Shown: piece by piece, positions 7,411-15,798 of the stretch | Layout of the letters: each line of letters begins with the position of its first letter | Position numbering within the stretch: position 1 is the first letter of the stretch | NCBI RefSeq assembly: GCF_947503465.1 | Contig: NZ_CANNDN010000005.1 | Location: forward strand, 36,174 to 100,173 | DNA: 64,000 bases | Direction of reading: 5' to 3' | From: an uncultured Tateyamaria sp. | GTDB lineage: Bacteria; Pseudomonadota; Alphaproteobacteria; Rhodobacterales; Rhodobacteraceae | The notes under the pieces: model-generated | Databases searched by the model: none | What the model was told of the DNA's origin: nothing | The model's input: only the letters and a program-made list of their open reading frames with translations | Translations under genes and position numbers: made by a program

Positions 7411-7896
7411 CTAGAACCTGCCGAACCGGAATGTCAGCACGCCGACAAGTGCCAGACCCACACCCAGACATCTGCTGAGTGTCATTGGCCGCTTAGGCGT
7501 GCCGAACAGCGCAAAGTGATCCGCAAACGATGCAGCGGCGAGCTGGCCGGTGACGACGATCATTAGAAAGAGCGCGATGCCCATGATTGGTGCAATGGTT
7601 ATGCCCGCAGTCACAAAAGCCGCTCCTGCAAGCCCGCCTAGCCAGACCCACCAGGGGGCTGAGGCAATCGCTGGCCCGATTGGCGCCCGATCCTGCAGAA
7701 AGGCGAACGGCAGAACGATCGCTGTGCTTACCAGCAACGAAAACAGAACAGCGGCGAAAGGGGACGCAAGACGACGGCTGACTTCGGCGTTGATTGCAGG
7801 TTGTACGCCAATCAGGACGCCACACGTCAGGGCAACAGCAATGCCAAACAAAAGCATCAGGGCAGGCTTCTTTCTTTGGAGAGTTGAGGCAATCAT
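7411..7896 (-). CDS. DMT-superfamily (YdcZ/DUF606-like) membrane protein
   Basis: The ATG at 7896 overlaps the TRAP stop (ATGA) and gives 161 aa. Five hydrophobic segments are visible: LLFGIAVALTCGVLIGV, VLFSLLVSTAIVLPFAF, WWVWLGGLAGAAFVTAGITI, GIALFLMIVVTGQLAAASF and LGVGLALVGVLTFRF. The conserved G-Q in the third segment pair and the short length fit the half-size DMT transporters of the YdcZ type, which usually dimerise. In this operon it may export or import an aromatic intermediate. The substrate is unknown. Confidence 0.75.
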   Translation of the reverse strand: MIASTLQRKKPALMLLFGIAVALTCGVLIGVQPAINAEVSRRLASPFAAVLFSLLVSTAIVLPFAFLQDRAPIGPAIASAPWWVWLGGLAGAAFVTAGITIAPIMGIALFLMIVVTGQLAAASFADHFALFGTPKRPMTLSRCLGVGLALVGVLTFRFGRF

Positions 7897-9878
7897 GGCA
7901 TCAGCCAAAAGAGCGAGATCATCGGAAAGGCCGTCAGGATCAGCATCACGACCGCCATGATCAGCACGTATGGAAATGCGCCCCTGAATATCGCCGTCAG
8001 CGTTACGTCATCCGTCGCGAGCGTCGCTTTGACGACGTAGACGGTGATGCCGAAGGGGGGCGTCAGCAGCCCGATTTCGACCGCGATGATAGTGACGATG
8101 CCAAACCATATCAGCGGATCGCTGGCGACGATGCCTTGTGTGATCTCGGGCACGATGCCGACCACGAGAGGCACGACGATCAGGATGATCGAGGTGGAGT
8201 CGAGGAACATGCCCAGCAGAATGATCACTGCGAAATAGCCAAGCATGAAACCCCAGAACGAAATGCCTTGCTCAAGAAAGACCGAGACGATTGCGTTGGG
8301 GATGCCGGACATCACGAGCATTTTTGTGAAAGCGGCTGCTGCGATGATCAAAAGTAGGATTGTGACCGAAATCACGCCGGTTTCTTTCATTACGAGCCAT
8401 AGTTTTGTCCATGTAAGTGAGCGGCGGGCGACAGCGACGATCAGTGTTGTCGCAGCACCGACTGCGCCCGCCTGTGTCGGTGTGAAAACGCCACCGTAAA
8501 TCCCGCCGAGCACCACAAAAACCAGAAAGAAGATGGGGGCCAGGGCACGAATTACCTCGCCGCCCGATACGGGTGCGATGTCTTCTGCGATGTCCGGGCA
8601 GCCAACTTTCTCCGGCGCAAATCGCGCTGCGAGATAGATGAACAGACAAAATGAGATAGCGAGCAACAGCCCCGGCAAAGTGGCTGCGATGAACAGACTT
8701 CCGACGCTCGTTTCGGTCACGAAGCCATAGATAATCAATAGCAGACTGGGCGGTATCAGCATGCCGAGGACGGATGATCCAGCGACAGTCCCGGCAGCGA
8801 AGCCCGACGAATAGTGATGCGCGGTCATTTGAGGAACTGCTACGCGGGTAAAGACGGCGGCAGAGGCAATGGAAATGCCGGTGATCGCCGCGAAAACAGT
8901 GTTTGCGGCCACAGTTGCGATGGCCAGACCGCCGTAAAGGCGTCGCAATAGTGACGCGGCAACGCGGTAGGCGTCCTTGCCCAAATCCGAAGCGTCAACG
9001 AGCAGCCCCATCAATACAAACAGAGGAACCACGCCAAAATCGAATTTATTGATCGTGCCTGTTGCCGCAGATCTGATGGTTTTTAGGGCAAGGGTTGGAT
9101 TTTCGCGGATCAACCAGACGCCGACCAAGGCCACCAGCATCATGGCTACCGGGATGTGTATGCCTAGAAGGATCATGAGCACCATGGCCACGACACCGAT
9201 CACGCCGATCCCGATGCGCCCGATATCAGGAGCCACCCAGACCGCGATGCAAATCAGCAAGACCAGTCCGAACGGAACAATTGCGGCCTTCACGGCCTTC
9301 TCCGCAAGGATTGCGTGCGCCAGACGAATGGACTGAAACCCGAACTCAAGTGCGGTCATGGTGACGCCCAGAAGGATGATCGCCTTGATCGGCCACACCT
9401 GCATCGTAAAGATGCCTTGGGTTCCGATGAACTCACCTTCAAGTAGGGCCGAACGGGTGGGATCTATCAGCATCCATGCGAGAGCAGCGAAGATGCCCAG
9501 ACCGCAAAGACAGAATATCAGGTTCAGCGCCAACCCCAGGTGCGGCGTCTTGATTTCCAGCGTCGAGATTAGAAAATCGGCCCGCGTCATGCGTTTTTCG
9601 AACAGCGTATGAGGTAGCTGGGCAAATACAACGGCAACGATCGAGGCGCCGGTCAATTCGACGACGCCGTAAAGCGGGCGTGAGAACACCTTTAGCCCGA
9701 TTACATCCGCGCATATCATTAACATTATGACAAAAATCCATAGGGTCGCGCCAGCCGCCAGCATCGCGGCGATGTAGGAGAACCCGAGATGCAGCGACCC
9801 GAACCATTTCGGCTTTTCAAGAGCTATCGGGTTTGTTGGATCAGATTGGCGATGTAGCAGAGTGGGTGTGCGCGACAT
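7893..9878 (-). CDS. TRAP transporter fused DctQ-DctM permease
   Basis: This 661-aa membrane protein joins the small DctQ-type subunit (about residues 30-180, four helices, including SRPLYGVVELTGASIVAVVF) to the large DctM-type subunit (about 210-661, some 12 helices, with IPVAMMLVALVGVWLI, FDFGVVPLFVLMGLLVDASD, AGTVAGSSVLGMLIPPSLLL and LLTPPFGITVYVVKA). Fused QM permeases are a known TRAP variant. It imports organic acids in symport with Na+ together with the binding protein encoded 66 nt upstream. The genomic position suggests an aromatic or dicarboxylic acid as substrate. Confidence 0.92.
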   Translation of the reverse strand: MSRTPTLLHRQSDPTNPIALEKPKWFGSLHLGFSYIAAMLAAGATLWIFVIMLMICADVIGLKVFSRPLYGVVELTGASIVAVVFAQLPHTLFEKRMTRADFLISTLEIKTPHLGLALNLIFCLCGLGIFAALAWMLIDPTRSALLEGEFIGTQGIFTMQVWPIKAIILLGVTMTALEFGFQSIRLAHAILAEKAVKAAIVPFGLVLLICIAVWVAPDIGRIGIGVIGVVAMVLMILLGIHIPVAMMLVALVGVWLIRENPTLALKTIRSAATGTINKFDFGVVPLFVLMGLLVDASDLGKDAYRVAASLLRRLYGGLAIATVAANTVFAAITGISIASAAVFTRVAVPQMTAHHYSSGFAAGTVAGSSVLGMLIPPSLLLIIYGFVTETSVGSLFIAATLPGLLLAISFCLFIYLAARFAPEKVGCPDIAEDIAPVSGGEVIRALAPIFFLVFVVLGGIYGGVFTPTQAGAVGAATTLIVAVARRSLTWTKLWLVMKETGVISVTILLLIIAAAAFTKMLVMSGIPNAIVSVFLEQGISFWGFMLGYFAVIILLGMFLDSTSIILIVVPLVVGIVPEITQGIVASDPLIWFGIVTIIAVEIGLLTPPFGITVYVVKATLATDDVTLTAIFRGAFPYVLIMAVVMLILTAFPMISLFWLMP

Positions 9879-9944
9879 GTGATTTCCTTTCGAGCCGTTT
9901 TGGCCCCGCAGCAGGGAGTTACTGCGGGGCCGAGGAAGGCCGCG

Positions 9945-10991
9945 CTACTGGTCCCAGTTGCGGCCTGGCTCGACTCCGGCGGCGCGAACGGCCGCCATAT
10001 AGGCTGCCAGCACTTCCGGGCCTGCGGAGTGACGTGCAGCCCAGTCGCCTGCCAAGTCCGGCAGGCTTCTGATCCATTGTTGGCGGTCCTCGGCGGACAT
10101 CTCCGAAACGGTCACGTCCGGATCATCACGCATTGCCTGAAGGAACTGGTCGTAGCGTCCCTGAACCTGTTCGGCGTGCAGGATCGCGTACTCAGCTCCA
10201 AGTTCGCGCAAAACACTCTGCACATCTTCCGACAGGCCATCCCAGGAATCCCGGTTGAACGAAAGGCCCCCGGTATATTGAGCACCAACACCGACGAGCG
10301 TCACATAGGGCGCGACCTCGTGAATCTTGTTGGGGTAGGTCCCTGTGATGATGGAGATTACTCCGTCGGCAACCCCAGTCTGAAGCGAGTTGTAATATGT
10401 AGGCAAAGCACCGTTGACTGGGACGGCACCGATGGCCGACATCCAATTCCCCGATGGCCCCGGTGCCAGGATCTTGCGGCCTTCGAGGTCAGCCAGAGAG
10501 TCTACGGGAAAGGTCGTCAGCAAGTGGTATGTTTCAACGCCTGATGCGCCAAGAAAAACCTGGCCGCGATCCTCCCAAGACTGCGCCATAGCTGGGGTGT
10601 TTTCGTTGAGATCATTCATGATCGCCATCAAAGTCGGTTGGTCATCAATGACGAAGGGTGCGTAGTAGGTAATCGTTTGCAGCGGCATCTTGGATTCTTC
10701 CCACAGACCCGCACCGACCCAACCTGCATCTACAAGGCCATCTTCAACTGCCTCGAGCGTGTCTTGAAACCCGAATAATGCGCCGCCGTAGCTTTCGGTC
10801 CACTCGACACGATCTTCTGATCCCATTGCTTCGAGCCGTGCGTTCGTCTGCCCGACAACGTGTTCAGACAGCACGCCGACCCAAGGAACGACCGTTGGAT
10901 GGCTGGATCCCATTGTCAGATTGAATGTCTCTGCGAACGCAGTTTGAGCAGACACGGCGATGGTCGCCGCCAAAGCGGTTTTAAGTAACAT
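9945..10991 (-). CDS. TRAP transporter substrate-binding protein, DctP type
   Basis: This 348-aa periplasmic protein has a signal peptide at residues 1-20 (KTALAATIAVSAQTAFA). The DctP fold is shown by FNLTMGSSHPTVVPWVGVLS near the N-terminus, the conserved arginine region around LEGRKILAPGPSGNWMSAIG, and GALPTYYNSLQTGVADGVIS, all characteristic of TRAP binding proteins. It is the first gene of the leftward TRAP-DMT-IclR-dioxygenase operon. Its promoter lies in the divergent gap at 10992-11163: on the reverse strand TTGTCA, 17 bp, AATAAT, immediately followed by an IclR-like operator. Confidence 0.92.
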   Translation of the reverse strand: MLLKTALAATIAVSAQTAFAETFNLTMGSSHPTVVPWVGVLSEHVVGQTNARLEAMGSEDRVEWTESYGGALFGFQDTLEAVEDGLVDAGWVGAGLWEESKMPLQTITYYAPFVIDDQPTLMAIMNDLNENTPAMAQSWEDRGQVFLGASGVETYHLLTTFPVDSLADLEGRKILAPGPSGNWMSAIGAVPVNGALPTYYNSLQTGVADGVISIITGTYPNKIHEVAPYVTLVGVGAQYTGGLSFNRDSWDGLSEDVQSVLRELGAEYAILHAEQVQGRYDQFLQAMRDDPDVTVSEMSAEDRQQWIRSLPDLAGDWAARHSAGPEVLAAYMAAVRAAGVEPGRNWDQ

Positions 10992-11004
10992 TGTTTCCTC
11001 CCTT

Positions 11005-11019
11005 GTTCGATATACGAAC
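11005..11019. promoter_or_regulatory. IclR/PcaR-like operator upstream of the TRAP operon
   Basis: The 15-bp inverted repeat GTTCGATATACGAAC has perfect 5-bp arms around an AT-rich centre. It lies just downstream of a reverse-strand -10-like AATAAT and 14 bp before the DctP start. The shape GTTCG-N5-CGAAC resembles the site bound by PcaR of the IclR family, whose gene is in this operon. A position between the -10 and the start codon suits repression. Confidence 0.6.
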
Positions 11020-11130
11020 GATTATTTGTTTATGTAATGATGTTGACAAAAAAAGAATCGTCCGTCAAGAACGATTACTACAAAAATAGCAAAACTGCTG
11101 AACCTGCCCAAAAGTTCGGCAGATTAAAAT

Positions 11131-11145
11131 GTTCGATTATCGAAC
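11131..11145. promoter_or_regulatory. IclR/PcaR-like operator upstream of the nitroreductase operon
   Basis: GTTCGATTATCGAAC is a perfect palindrome with 7-bp arms around a single T, ending 18 bp before the ATG at 11164. It shares GTTCG-N5-CGAAC with the sites at 11005 and 22403. It faces the rightward operon of nitroreductase, CoA-transferase, maleylacetate reductase and thiolase, so the IclR protein could coordinate both divergent operons. Confidence 0.62.
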
Positions 11146-11163
11146 AAAAGTGAGGAAAGACAA

Positions 11164-11814
11164 ATGGATACCGATAAGCTGGACGCGCAGGCGCGCAACG
11201 ATGTACGCGACCTGAGAGAGCGCATTTTGACGGCGGATCCGGCCACGCTGGACCTGCTGTTACGGGACGGTAGAACGCATTATGGATTTCAAGACCGCGA
11301 TGTGAGCGATGACACTCTAAAAGAGCTCTACGACCTCGCAAAATGGGGTCCGACGAGCATGAACCAACAGCCGGGGCGCTTCGTCTTTGTTCGAAGTGCT
11401 GACGCGAAAGAAAAACTGCGTCCTGCGCTGATGGAACCTAACCAAGCGAAGATGATGTCCGCGCCGGTCACTGCGATCATTGCCTTCGACACCGAATTCT
11501 ATGAACAGCTTCCCGCAGTGTTTCCACCCAACCCCAACGCGCGCGACATGTTCGCCGGGAACCCGGAGATGGCGGCTGGAAACGCCTTTCGCAACGGGTC
11601 CATGCAGGGGGCGTATTTCCTGATCGCTGCCCGCGCACTGGGTCTGGATACTGGGCCGATGTCCGGCTTTAACCCCGCCGCCGTCGACGAGGCTTTCTTG
11701 TCGGGCACGACTTGGAAGACCAATTTTTTGTGCAATCTTGGTTACGGGGACGAAGAAAAGCTGTTCCGACGGCTGCCCCGCTTGCCGTTTGACGACGTCG
11801 CCAAGATCATCTGA
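11164..11814 (+). CDS. Nitroreductase-family protein, RutE-like (malonic semialdehyde reductase type)
   Basis: This 216-aa flavoprotein-fold protein shows the RutE/HadB-like nitroreductase pattern: FQDRDVSDDTLKELYDLAKW, GPTSMNQQPGRFVFV (FMN-binding loop), MQGAYFLIAARALGLDTGPM and NFLCNLGYGD. Members use FMN and NAD(P)H to reduce semialdehydes, nitro compounds or quinones. A GTGAGGA ribosome site precedes the ATG. It opens the rightward catabolic operon, 7 nt ahead of the CoA-transferase gene. A role in reducing a quinone formed from hydroxyquinol, or a nitro group on the starting substrate, would fit; the sequence alone does not decide. Confidence 0.8.
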   Translation: MDTDKLDAQARNDVRDLRERILTADPATLDLLLRDGRTHYGFQDRDVSDDTLKELYDLAKWGPTSMNQQPGRFVFVRSADAKEKLRPALMEPNQAKMMSAPVTAIIAFDTEFYEQLPAVFPPNPNARDMFAGNPEMAAGNAFRNGSMQGAYFLIAARALGLDTGPMSGFNPAAVDEAFLSGTTWKTNFLCNLGYGDEEKLFRRLPRLPFDDVAKII

Positions 11815-11821
11815 AAATCCC

Positions 11822-12685
11822 ATGCCAAAGCTCGTACCACTTGCCGAAGCCATCCAAACGCACGTGAAGGATAGCATGTCCGTTGCGCTCGAAGGGTTCA
11901 CACATCTGATCCCCTTCGAGGCCGGGCACGAGATCATTCGTCAGGGCATTCGTGAACTGACCCTGATCAGGATGACGCCAGACATTATTTACGACCAGCT
12001 CGTCGGCGTAGGCGCGGCCAAAAAGCTCGTGTTTTCATATGCGGGCAATCCTGGTGCGGGTCTTCTGCACAGGGTTCGCGACGCTGTCGAGAATGGCTGG
12101 CCAAACACGCTCGCGCTAGAGGAACATAGCCACGCCGCGATGGCAAACGCCTACCATGCGGGGGCGTCAAACATGCCGAGTGCAACCTTTCGCGGTTATC
12201 GTGGCACTGATCTTGTGACCGTCAACTCCAACATCTGCTTTGTGATGTGTCCGTTCACAAACGAACGCTTGGCTTGTGTCCCGTCACTCCGACCGGACGT
12301 CACCATTATTCATGCCCAACGCGCTGACCGCGCAGGAAATGTCATGATCGACGGTATCGTCGGTGTTCAGAAAGAAGCGGTCCTTGCGGCCAAGACTGCA
12401 ATCGTCACCGTCGAAGAGGTGGTCGACGATCTGCGGGAGTATTCTGAGCTTTCCAGCAACGCATGCGTCCTTCCAAACTGGAGTATTGCCGCCGTTTGTC
12501 ATGTGCCCGGCGGTGCCACGCCTAGCTATGCCACGGGGTTCTACCCCCGCGACAATGATTTTTACCTCGAATGGAGCAATATCTCGGCGGACCGTGACCG
12601 TTTCACGGCTTGGATCGACGCCAATGTACTGCAGACGCCTGTAGCGAAAAACACGTCGCACCTGACCGCAGGGGCCACGACATGA
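11822..12685 (+). CDS. CoA-transferase subunit A, probable 3-oxoadipate CoA-transferase
   Basis: The ATG at 11822 follows the nitroreductase stop and gives 287 aa, the size of the GctA/CatI-type alpha subunit rather than the shorter PcaI. Family I CoA-transferase signs are SMSVALEGFTHLIPFEAGHE (normally the Gly-rich CoA loop), HAQRADRAGNV and GAAKKLVFSYAGNPGAG. It pairs with the next gene by an ATGA overlap to form a heteromeric enzyme moving CoA from succinyl-CoA to 3-oxoadipate. The neighbouring maleylacetate reductase and thiolase make that substrate the best guess; glutaconate-type CoA-transferase or IpdA-like hydrolase are alternatives by fold. Confidence 0.82.
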   Translation: MPKLVPLAEAIQTHVKDSMSVALEGFTHLIPFEAGHEIIRQGIRELTLIRMTPDIIYDQLVGVGAAKKLVFSYAGNPGAGLLHRVRDAVENGWPNTLALEEHSHAAMANAYHAGASNMPSATFRGYRGTDLVTVNSNICFVMCPFTNERLACVPSLRPDVTIIHAQRADRAGNVMIDGIVGVQKEAVLAAKTAIVTVEEVVDDLREYSELSSNACVLPNWSIAAVCHVPGGATPSYATGFYPRDNDFYLEWSNISADRDRFTAWIDANVLQTPVAKNTSHLTAGATT

Positions 12686-13488
12686 CGGGCGTCTCACCAA
12701 AAGAATACATGACGATCGCCGCCGCACGGCTTTTGACTAACAACGATGTTTGTTTTGTTGGCATAGGCGCGCCTTCCGCAGCCTGTAATCTCGCGCGCCT
12801 GACCCATGCGCCCGACATCACGTTGATCTACGAGTCGGGAACGATAGCTACACGACCTGACCGATTGCCGCTGTCAATTGGCGATGGTGAATTGCACGAT
12901 ACGGCGCTAACAACAGTCTCTGTCCCGGAAATGTTTCACTATTGGCTGCAGGGTGGCCGTATATCCATCGGGTTTCTGGGTGCAGCGCAACTGGACCGAC
13001 GGGGCAATCTGAACACAACCGTGATTGGGAGCTATGACGCGCCCAAGGTCCGCCTTCCCGGCGGCGGTGGCGCCCCCGAAATCGCAACGCAGGCCAAACA
13101 GGTCTTTATCATTGCGGAGCAATCCAAGCGTACCTTCGTCGACAAGATCGACTTTCTGACCAGCCTTGGACAGGGCAAGCCGGGCGAAAGCCGTGCCGCC
13201 TATGGTGTGCACACGCAGGGGCCGACTAAGTTGGTCACCGATCTTGCGATCTGGGAAATGCGCGACCTTGTGGGGCGAAATGTCATCGATCCGGCGTTTG
13301 AGGCTGCGCACGCTGAGTTCACCGTGATGTCCCTGCATCCCGGCGTCGCGCGTGATGATGTGGCGGCAAGCGTCGGCTGGACCCCGCAGTTTGCGCCCAC
13401 AGTCGTGACAACGCCAACACCTTCACAAACCGAAATTGAGACACTGCGCGCCCTGCACGCACGCTCGGCCAGCGCAAAAAAGGAATGA
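12682..13488 (+). CDS. CoA-transferase subunit B, probable 3-oxoadipate CoA-transferase
   Basis: Translation starts at the ATG at 12682, overlapping the subunit A stop, and yields 268 aa. The subunit carries the family I motif ITLIYESGTIATRPDRLPLS, where the glutamate at YESG is the expected acyl-carrying residue, and GFLGAAQLDRRGNLNTTVIG and RLPGGGGAPEIATQA, which shape the oxyanion and CoA sites. Size and sequence fit CatJ/GctB-like beta subunits. Function as for subunit A: activation of 3-oxoadipate before thiolysis. Confidence 0.82.
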   Translation: MTGVSPKEYMTIAAARLLTNNDVCFVGIGAPSAACNLARLTHAPDITLIYESGTIATRPDRLPLSIGDGELHDTALTTVSVPEMFHYWLQGGRISIGFLGAAQLDRRGNLNTTVIGSYDAPKVRLPGGGGAPEIATQAKQVFIIAEQSKRTFVDKIDFLTSLGQGKPGESRAAYGVHTQGPTKLVTDLAIWEMRDLVGRNVIDPAFEAAHAEFTVMSLHPGVARDDVAASVGWTPQFAPTVVTTPTPSQTEIETLRALHARSASAKKE

Positions 13489-13495
13489 CAGACCA

Positions 13496-14551
13496 ATGCA
13501 AGCTTTCACATATGAGCCGCAAAAATCGCGTGTCATCTTCGGCTCAGGCACTGTCGCCGCAATACCGGAGGAAGCCGGCCGCCTTGGGTTAAAGCGCCTT
13601 TTGGTTCTCTCGACACCCGAACAGGCAGATCAGGCGGAGACCGTTGCCAAATCGGCAGGACAATTGGTCGCTGGCATATTCTCAAAAGCGGCGATGCACA
13701 CGCCAACAGAAGTTACCGAGAACGCGATGGAGGTGATGAAGTCGCTGAAAGCGGATGGCATTTTGGCAATCGGTGGCGGGTCGACAATCGGTCTTGGAAA
13801 GGCCCTTTCAGTGCGAACTGGAAAGCATCAGATCGCAATCCCGACAAGTTATGCGGGGTCGGAAATGACCCCAATCCTAGGCGAAACAGCCAATGGCAAG
13901 AAAGTCACGCGGCGCGATCCGCGCATTCTTCCCGCTTCGGTCATTTACGACGTGGATTTGACACTCAGTTTGCCGTGGCCGATGACGGTGACGTCAGCGA
14001 TGAATGCAATGGCCCATGCGGTCGAGGCGCTTTATGCAAAGGATCGCAATCCTGTTGTCGAAGTCTTGGCGGAACGTGGTATTGCCGCTTTTGGTCAAGC
14101 CCTCAGAACCCTGAAGACGACCCCAGATGATCTCGCCGCGCGCAGTGACGCATTCTTTGGTGCCTGGGCCTGCGGGACTTGCCTGGGACAGGTCTCCATG
14201 GCGCTTCACCACAAACTTTGCCATGTGCTTGGCGGTAGTTTCAACTTACCGCACGCAGCCACGCACACGGTCATTCTCCCGCACGCGGCAGCCTTTAACG
14301 GATCCGATGGGCGGCTGGCTGCGGTCAACCGCGCGTTGGGTGGAACACAACCGGGGCAGGCGCTTTATGACCTAGCCAGGGAGCTTGATGCGCCTCTGGC
14401 CCTGTCGGCGCTCGGATTTGCAGACGCCGATGTGCCCCGCGCAACCGACATAGTCATGGAGAACCCTTACTGGAATCCGCGGTCGTTTGATGCAGAAGAT
14501 ATCACATCCATTCTATCGCGCGCGCTGCACGGCGATCGTCCGGAGAGATGA
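13496..14551 (+). CDS. Maleylacetate reductase (iron-containing alcohol dehydrogenase fold)
   Basis: The start at ATG 13496, 8 nt after the preceding stop, gives 351 aa, the standard maleylacetate reductase length. The nucleotide-binding motif GILAIGGGSTIGLGKALS (about 85-100) and IAIPTSYAGSEMTPILGETA are diagnostic of this subgroup, which differs from ordinary Fe-ADHs in the TYAGSE-like loop. It reduces maleylacetate to 3-oxoadipate with NAD(P)H, the step after hydroxyquinol 1,2-cleavage. Its stop overlaps the thiolase start. Together with the dioxygenase this is the strongest evidence for a hydroxyquinol pathway. Confidence 0.92.
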   Translation: MQAFTYEPQKSRVIFGSGTVAAIPEEAGRLGLKRLLVLSTPEQADQAETVAKSAGQLVAGIFSKAAMHTPTEVTENAMEVMKSLKADGILAIGGGSTIGLGKALSVRTGKHQIAIPTSYAGSEMTPILGETANGKKVTRRDPRILPASVIYDVDLTLSLPWPMTVTSAMNAMAHAVEALYAKDRNPVVEVLAERGIAAFGQALRTLKTTPDDLAARSDAFFGAWACGTCLGQVSMALHHKLCHVLGGSFNLPHAATHTVILPHAAAFNGSDGRLAAVNRALGGTQPGQALYDLARELDAPLALSALGFADADVPRATDIVMENPYWNPRSFDAEDITSILSRALHGDRPER

Positions 14552-15756
14552 TGATGCAGGACGTCTTCATCTGCGACTATATCCGGACGCCTATTGGTCG
14601 CTATGGCGGAGCGCTGTCAGCGGTCCGCGCCGACGATTTGGCCGCCATTCCAATCAGAACACTGATGGAGCGGGCACCGCACATCGAATCTGCGCATATC
14701 GGCGAGGTCGTACTGGGATGCGCAAATCAAGCTGGCGACGACAACCGGAACGTCGCGCGCATGTCTTTGTTACTGGCTGGCCTGCCGGTTTCAGTGCCAG
14801 GAACCACGCTCAATCGGCTGTGTGGGTCCGGGTTGGATGCCGTCATGTATGCGGCGCGGTCGATACAGACGGGTGCATACGATTTAGCCATCGCTGGCGG
14901 GGTCGAAAGTATGTCGCGCGCGCCCTTCGTCATGCCGAAGGCAATGACCGGGTTTTCGCGCAATGCCGAAGTATACGACACGACGATCGGATGGCGTTTC
15001 GTCAATCCTGAGATGCAGGCGGCGCACGGCGTGGATTCAATGCCGGAAACAGCTGAGAATGTAGCCGAGGCATTTAACGTTTCGCGCGAGGATCAAGACG
15101 CGTTTGCGTTCAGGTCGCAGCAGCGCGTCGAAATCGCACAAAAAAGCGGTCGGCTGACGAAGGAAATCGTGCCGGTCAGCGTCAAAGGTGGCAAAGGTGA
15201 TGTGCGCATCGTCGATACCGACGAGCATCCAAGGCCTACCGCGCTCGACACGCTCTCAGGGTTGCGGGCACCGTTCCGAACTGGGGGGTCGGTAACCGCT
15301 GGAAATGCTTCTGGTGTCAACGATGGTGCCGCGGCATTGCTTTTGGCCTCACAAGAGGCCGTGAGTATTCATGGTCTTGCACCCATTGCCCGCATTGTCG
15401 GTGGTGCTACCGCCGGTGTGGAGCCGCGACTGATGGGTATTGGTCCCGCACCTGCGACGAAGAAGCTGTGCGACCAAATTGGGACGCAACCTTCTGACTT
15501 TGACTTCGTCGAACTGAACGAGGCATTCGCGAGCCAAGCGCTCGCGGTGCTCCGTAACCTCGGCCTTTCCGACGATGCGGGTCACGTAAATCCAAACGGA
15601 GGTGCCATCGCACTGGGACACCCGTTGGGGATGTCCGGCGCCCGCTTGGCGGGAACACTCGCACTAGAACTTAGGGCAAACGGCGGCGGCACTGGCCTTG
15701 CCACGATGTGCATCGGGGTGGGGCAGGGGATCGCCATGGCGCTGGAGGGCGTCTGA
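14548..15756 (+). CDS. pcaF: 3-oxoadipyl-CoA thiolase
   Basis: This 402-aa thiolase has the nucleophilic cysteine in TTLNRLCGSGLDAV (about residue 93), the second signature VNPNGGAIALGHPLGMSGAR with its catalytic His, and the C-terminal TMCIGVGQG cysteine. The N-terminus DVFICDYIRTPIGRYGGALS is typical of PcaF-type enzymes. It cleaves 3-oxoadipyl-CoA to succinyl-CoA and acetyl-CoA, finishing the pathway. Other acetyl-CoA acetyltransferases look similar, but the neighbours (CoA-transferase, maleylacetate reductase) support PcaF. The start overlaps the previous stop. Confidence 0.88.
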   Translation: MMMQDVFICDYIRTPIGRYGGALSAVRADDLAAIPIRTLMERAPHIESAHIGEVVLGCANQAGDDNRNVARMSLLLAGLPVSVPGTTLNRLCGSGLDAVMYAARSIQTGAYDLAIAGGVESMSRAPFVMPKAMTGFSRNAEVYDTTIGWRFVNPEMQAAHGVDSMPETAENVAEAFNVSREDQDAFAFRSQQRVEIAQKSGRLTKEIVPVSVKGGKGDVRIVDTDEHPRPTALDTLSGLRAPFRTGGSVTAGNASGVNDGAAALLLASQEAVSIHGLAPIARIVGGATAGVEPRLMGIGPAPATKKLCDQIGTQPSDFDFVELNEAFASQALAVLRNLGLSDDAGHVNPNGGAIALGHPLGMSGARLAGTLALELRANGGGTGLATMCIGVGQGIAMALEGV

Positions 15757-15798
15757 CAACGAACCAAAGCAACCAACAATGAATTCTGGGAGGAAATC

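Noticed and set aside
11317..11937. A 206-aa reverse frame over the nitroreductase
   Set aside because: Antisense of a clear flavoprotein; low-complexity composition and no start signal.
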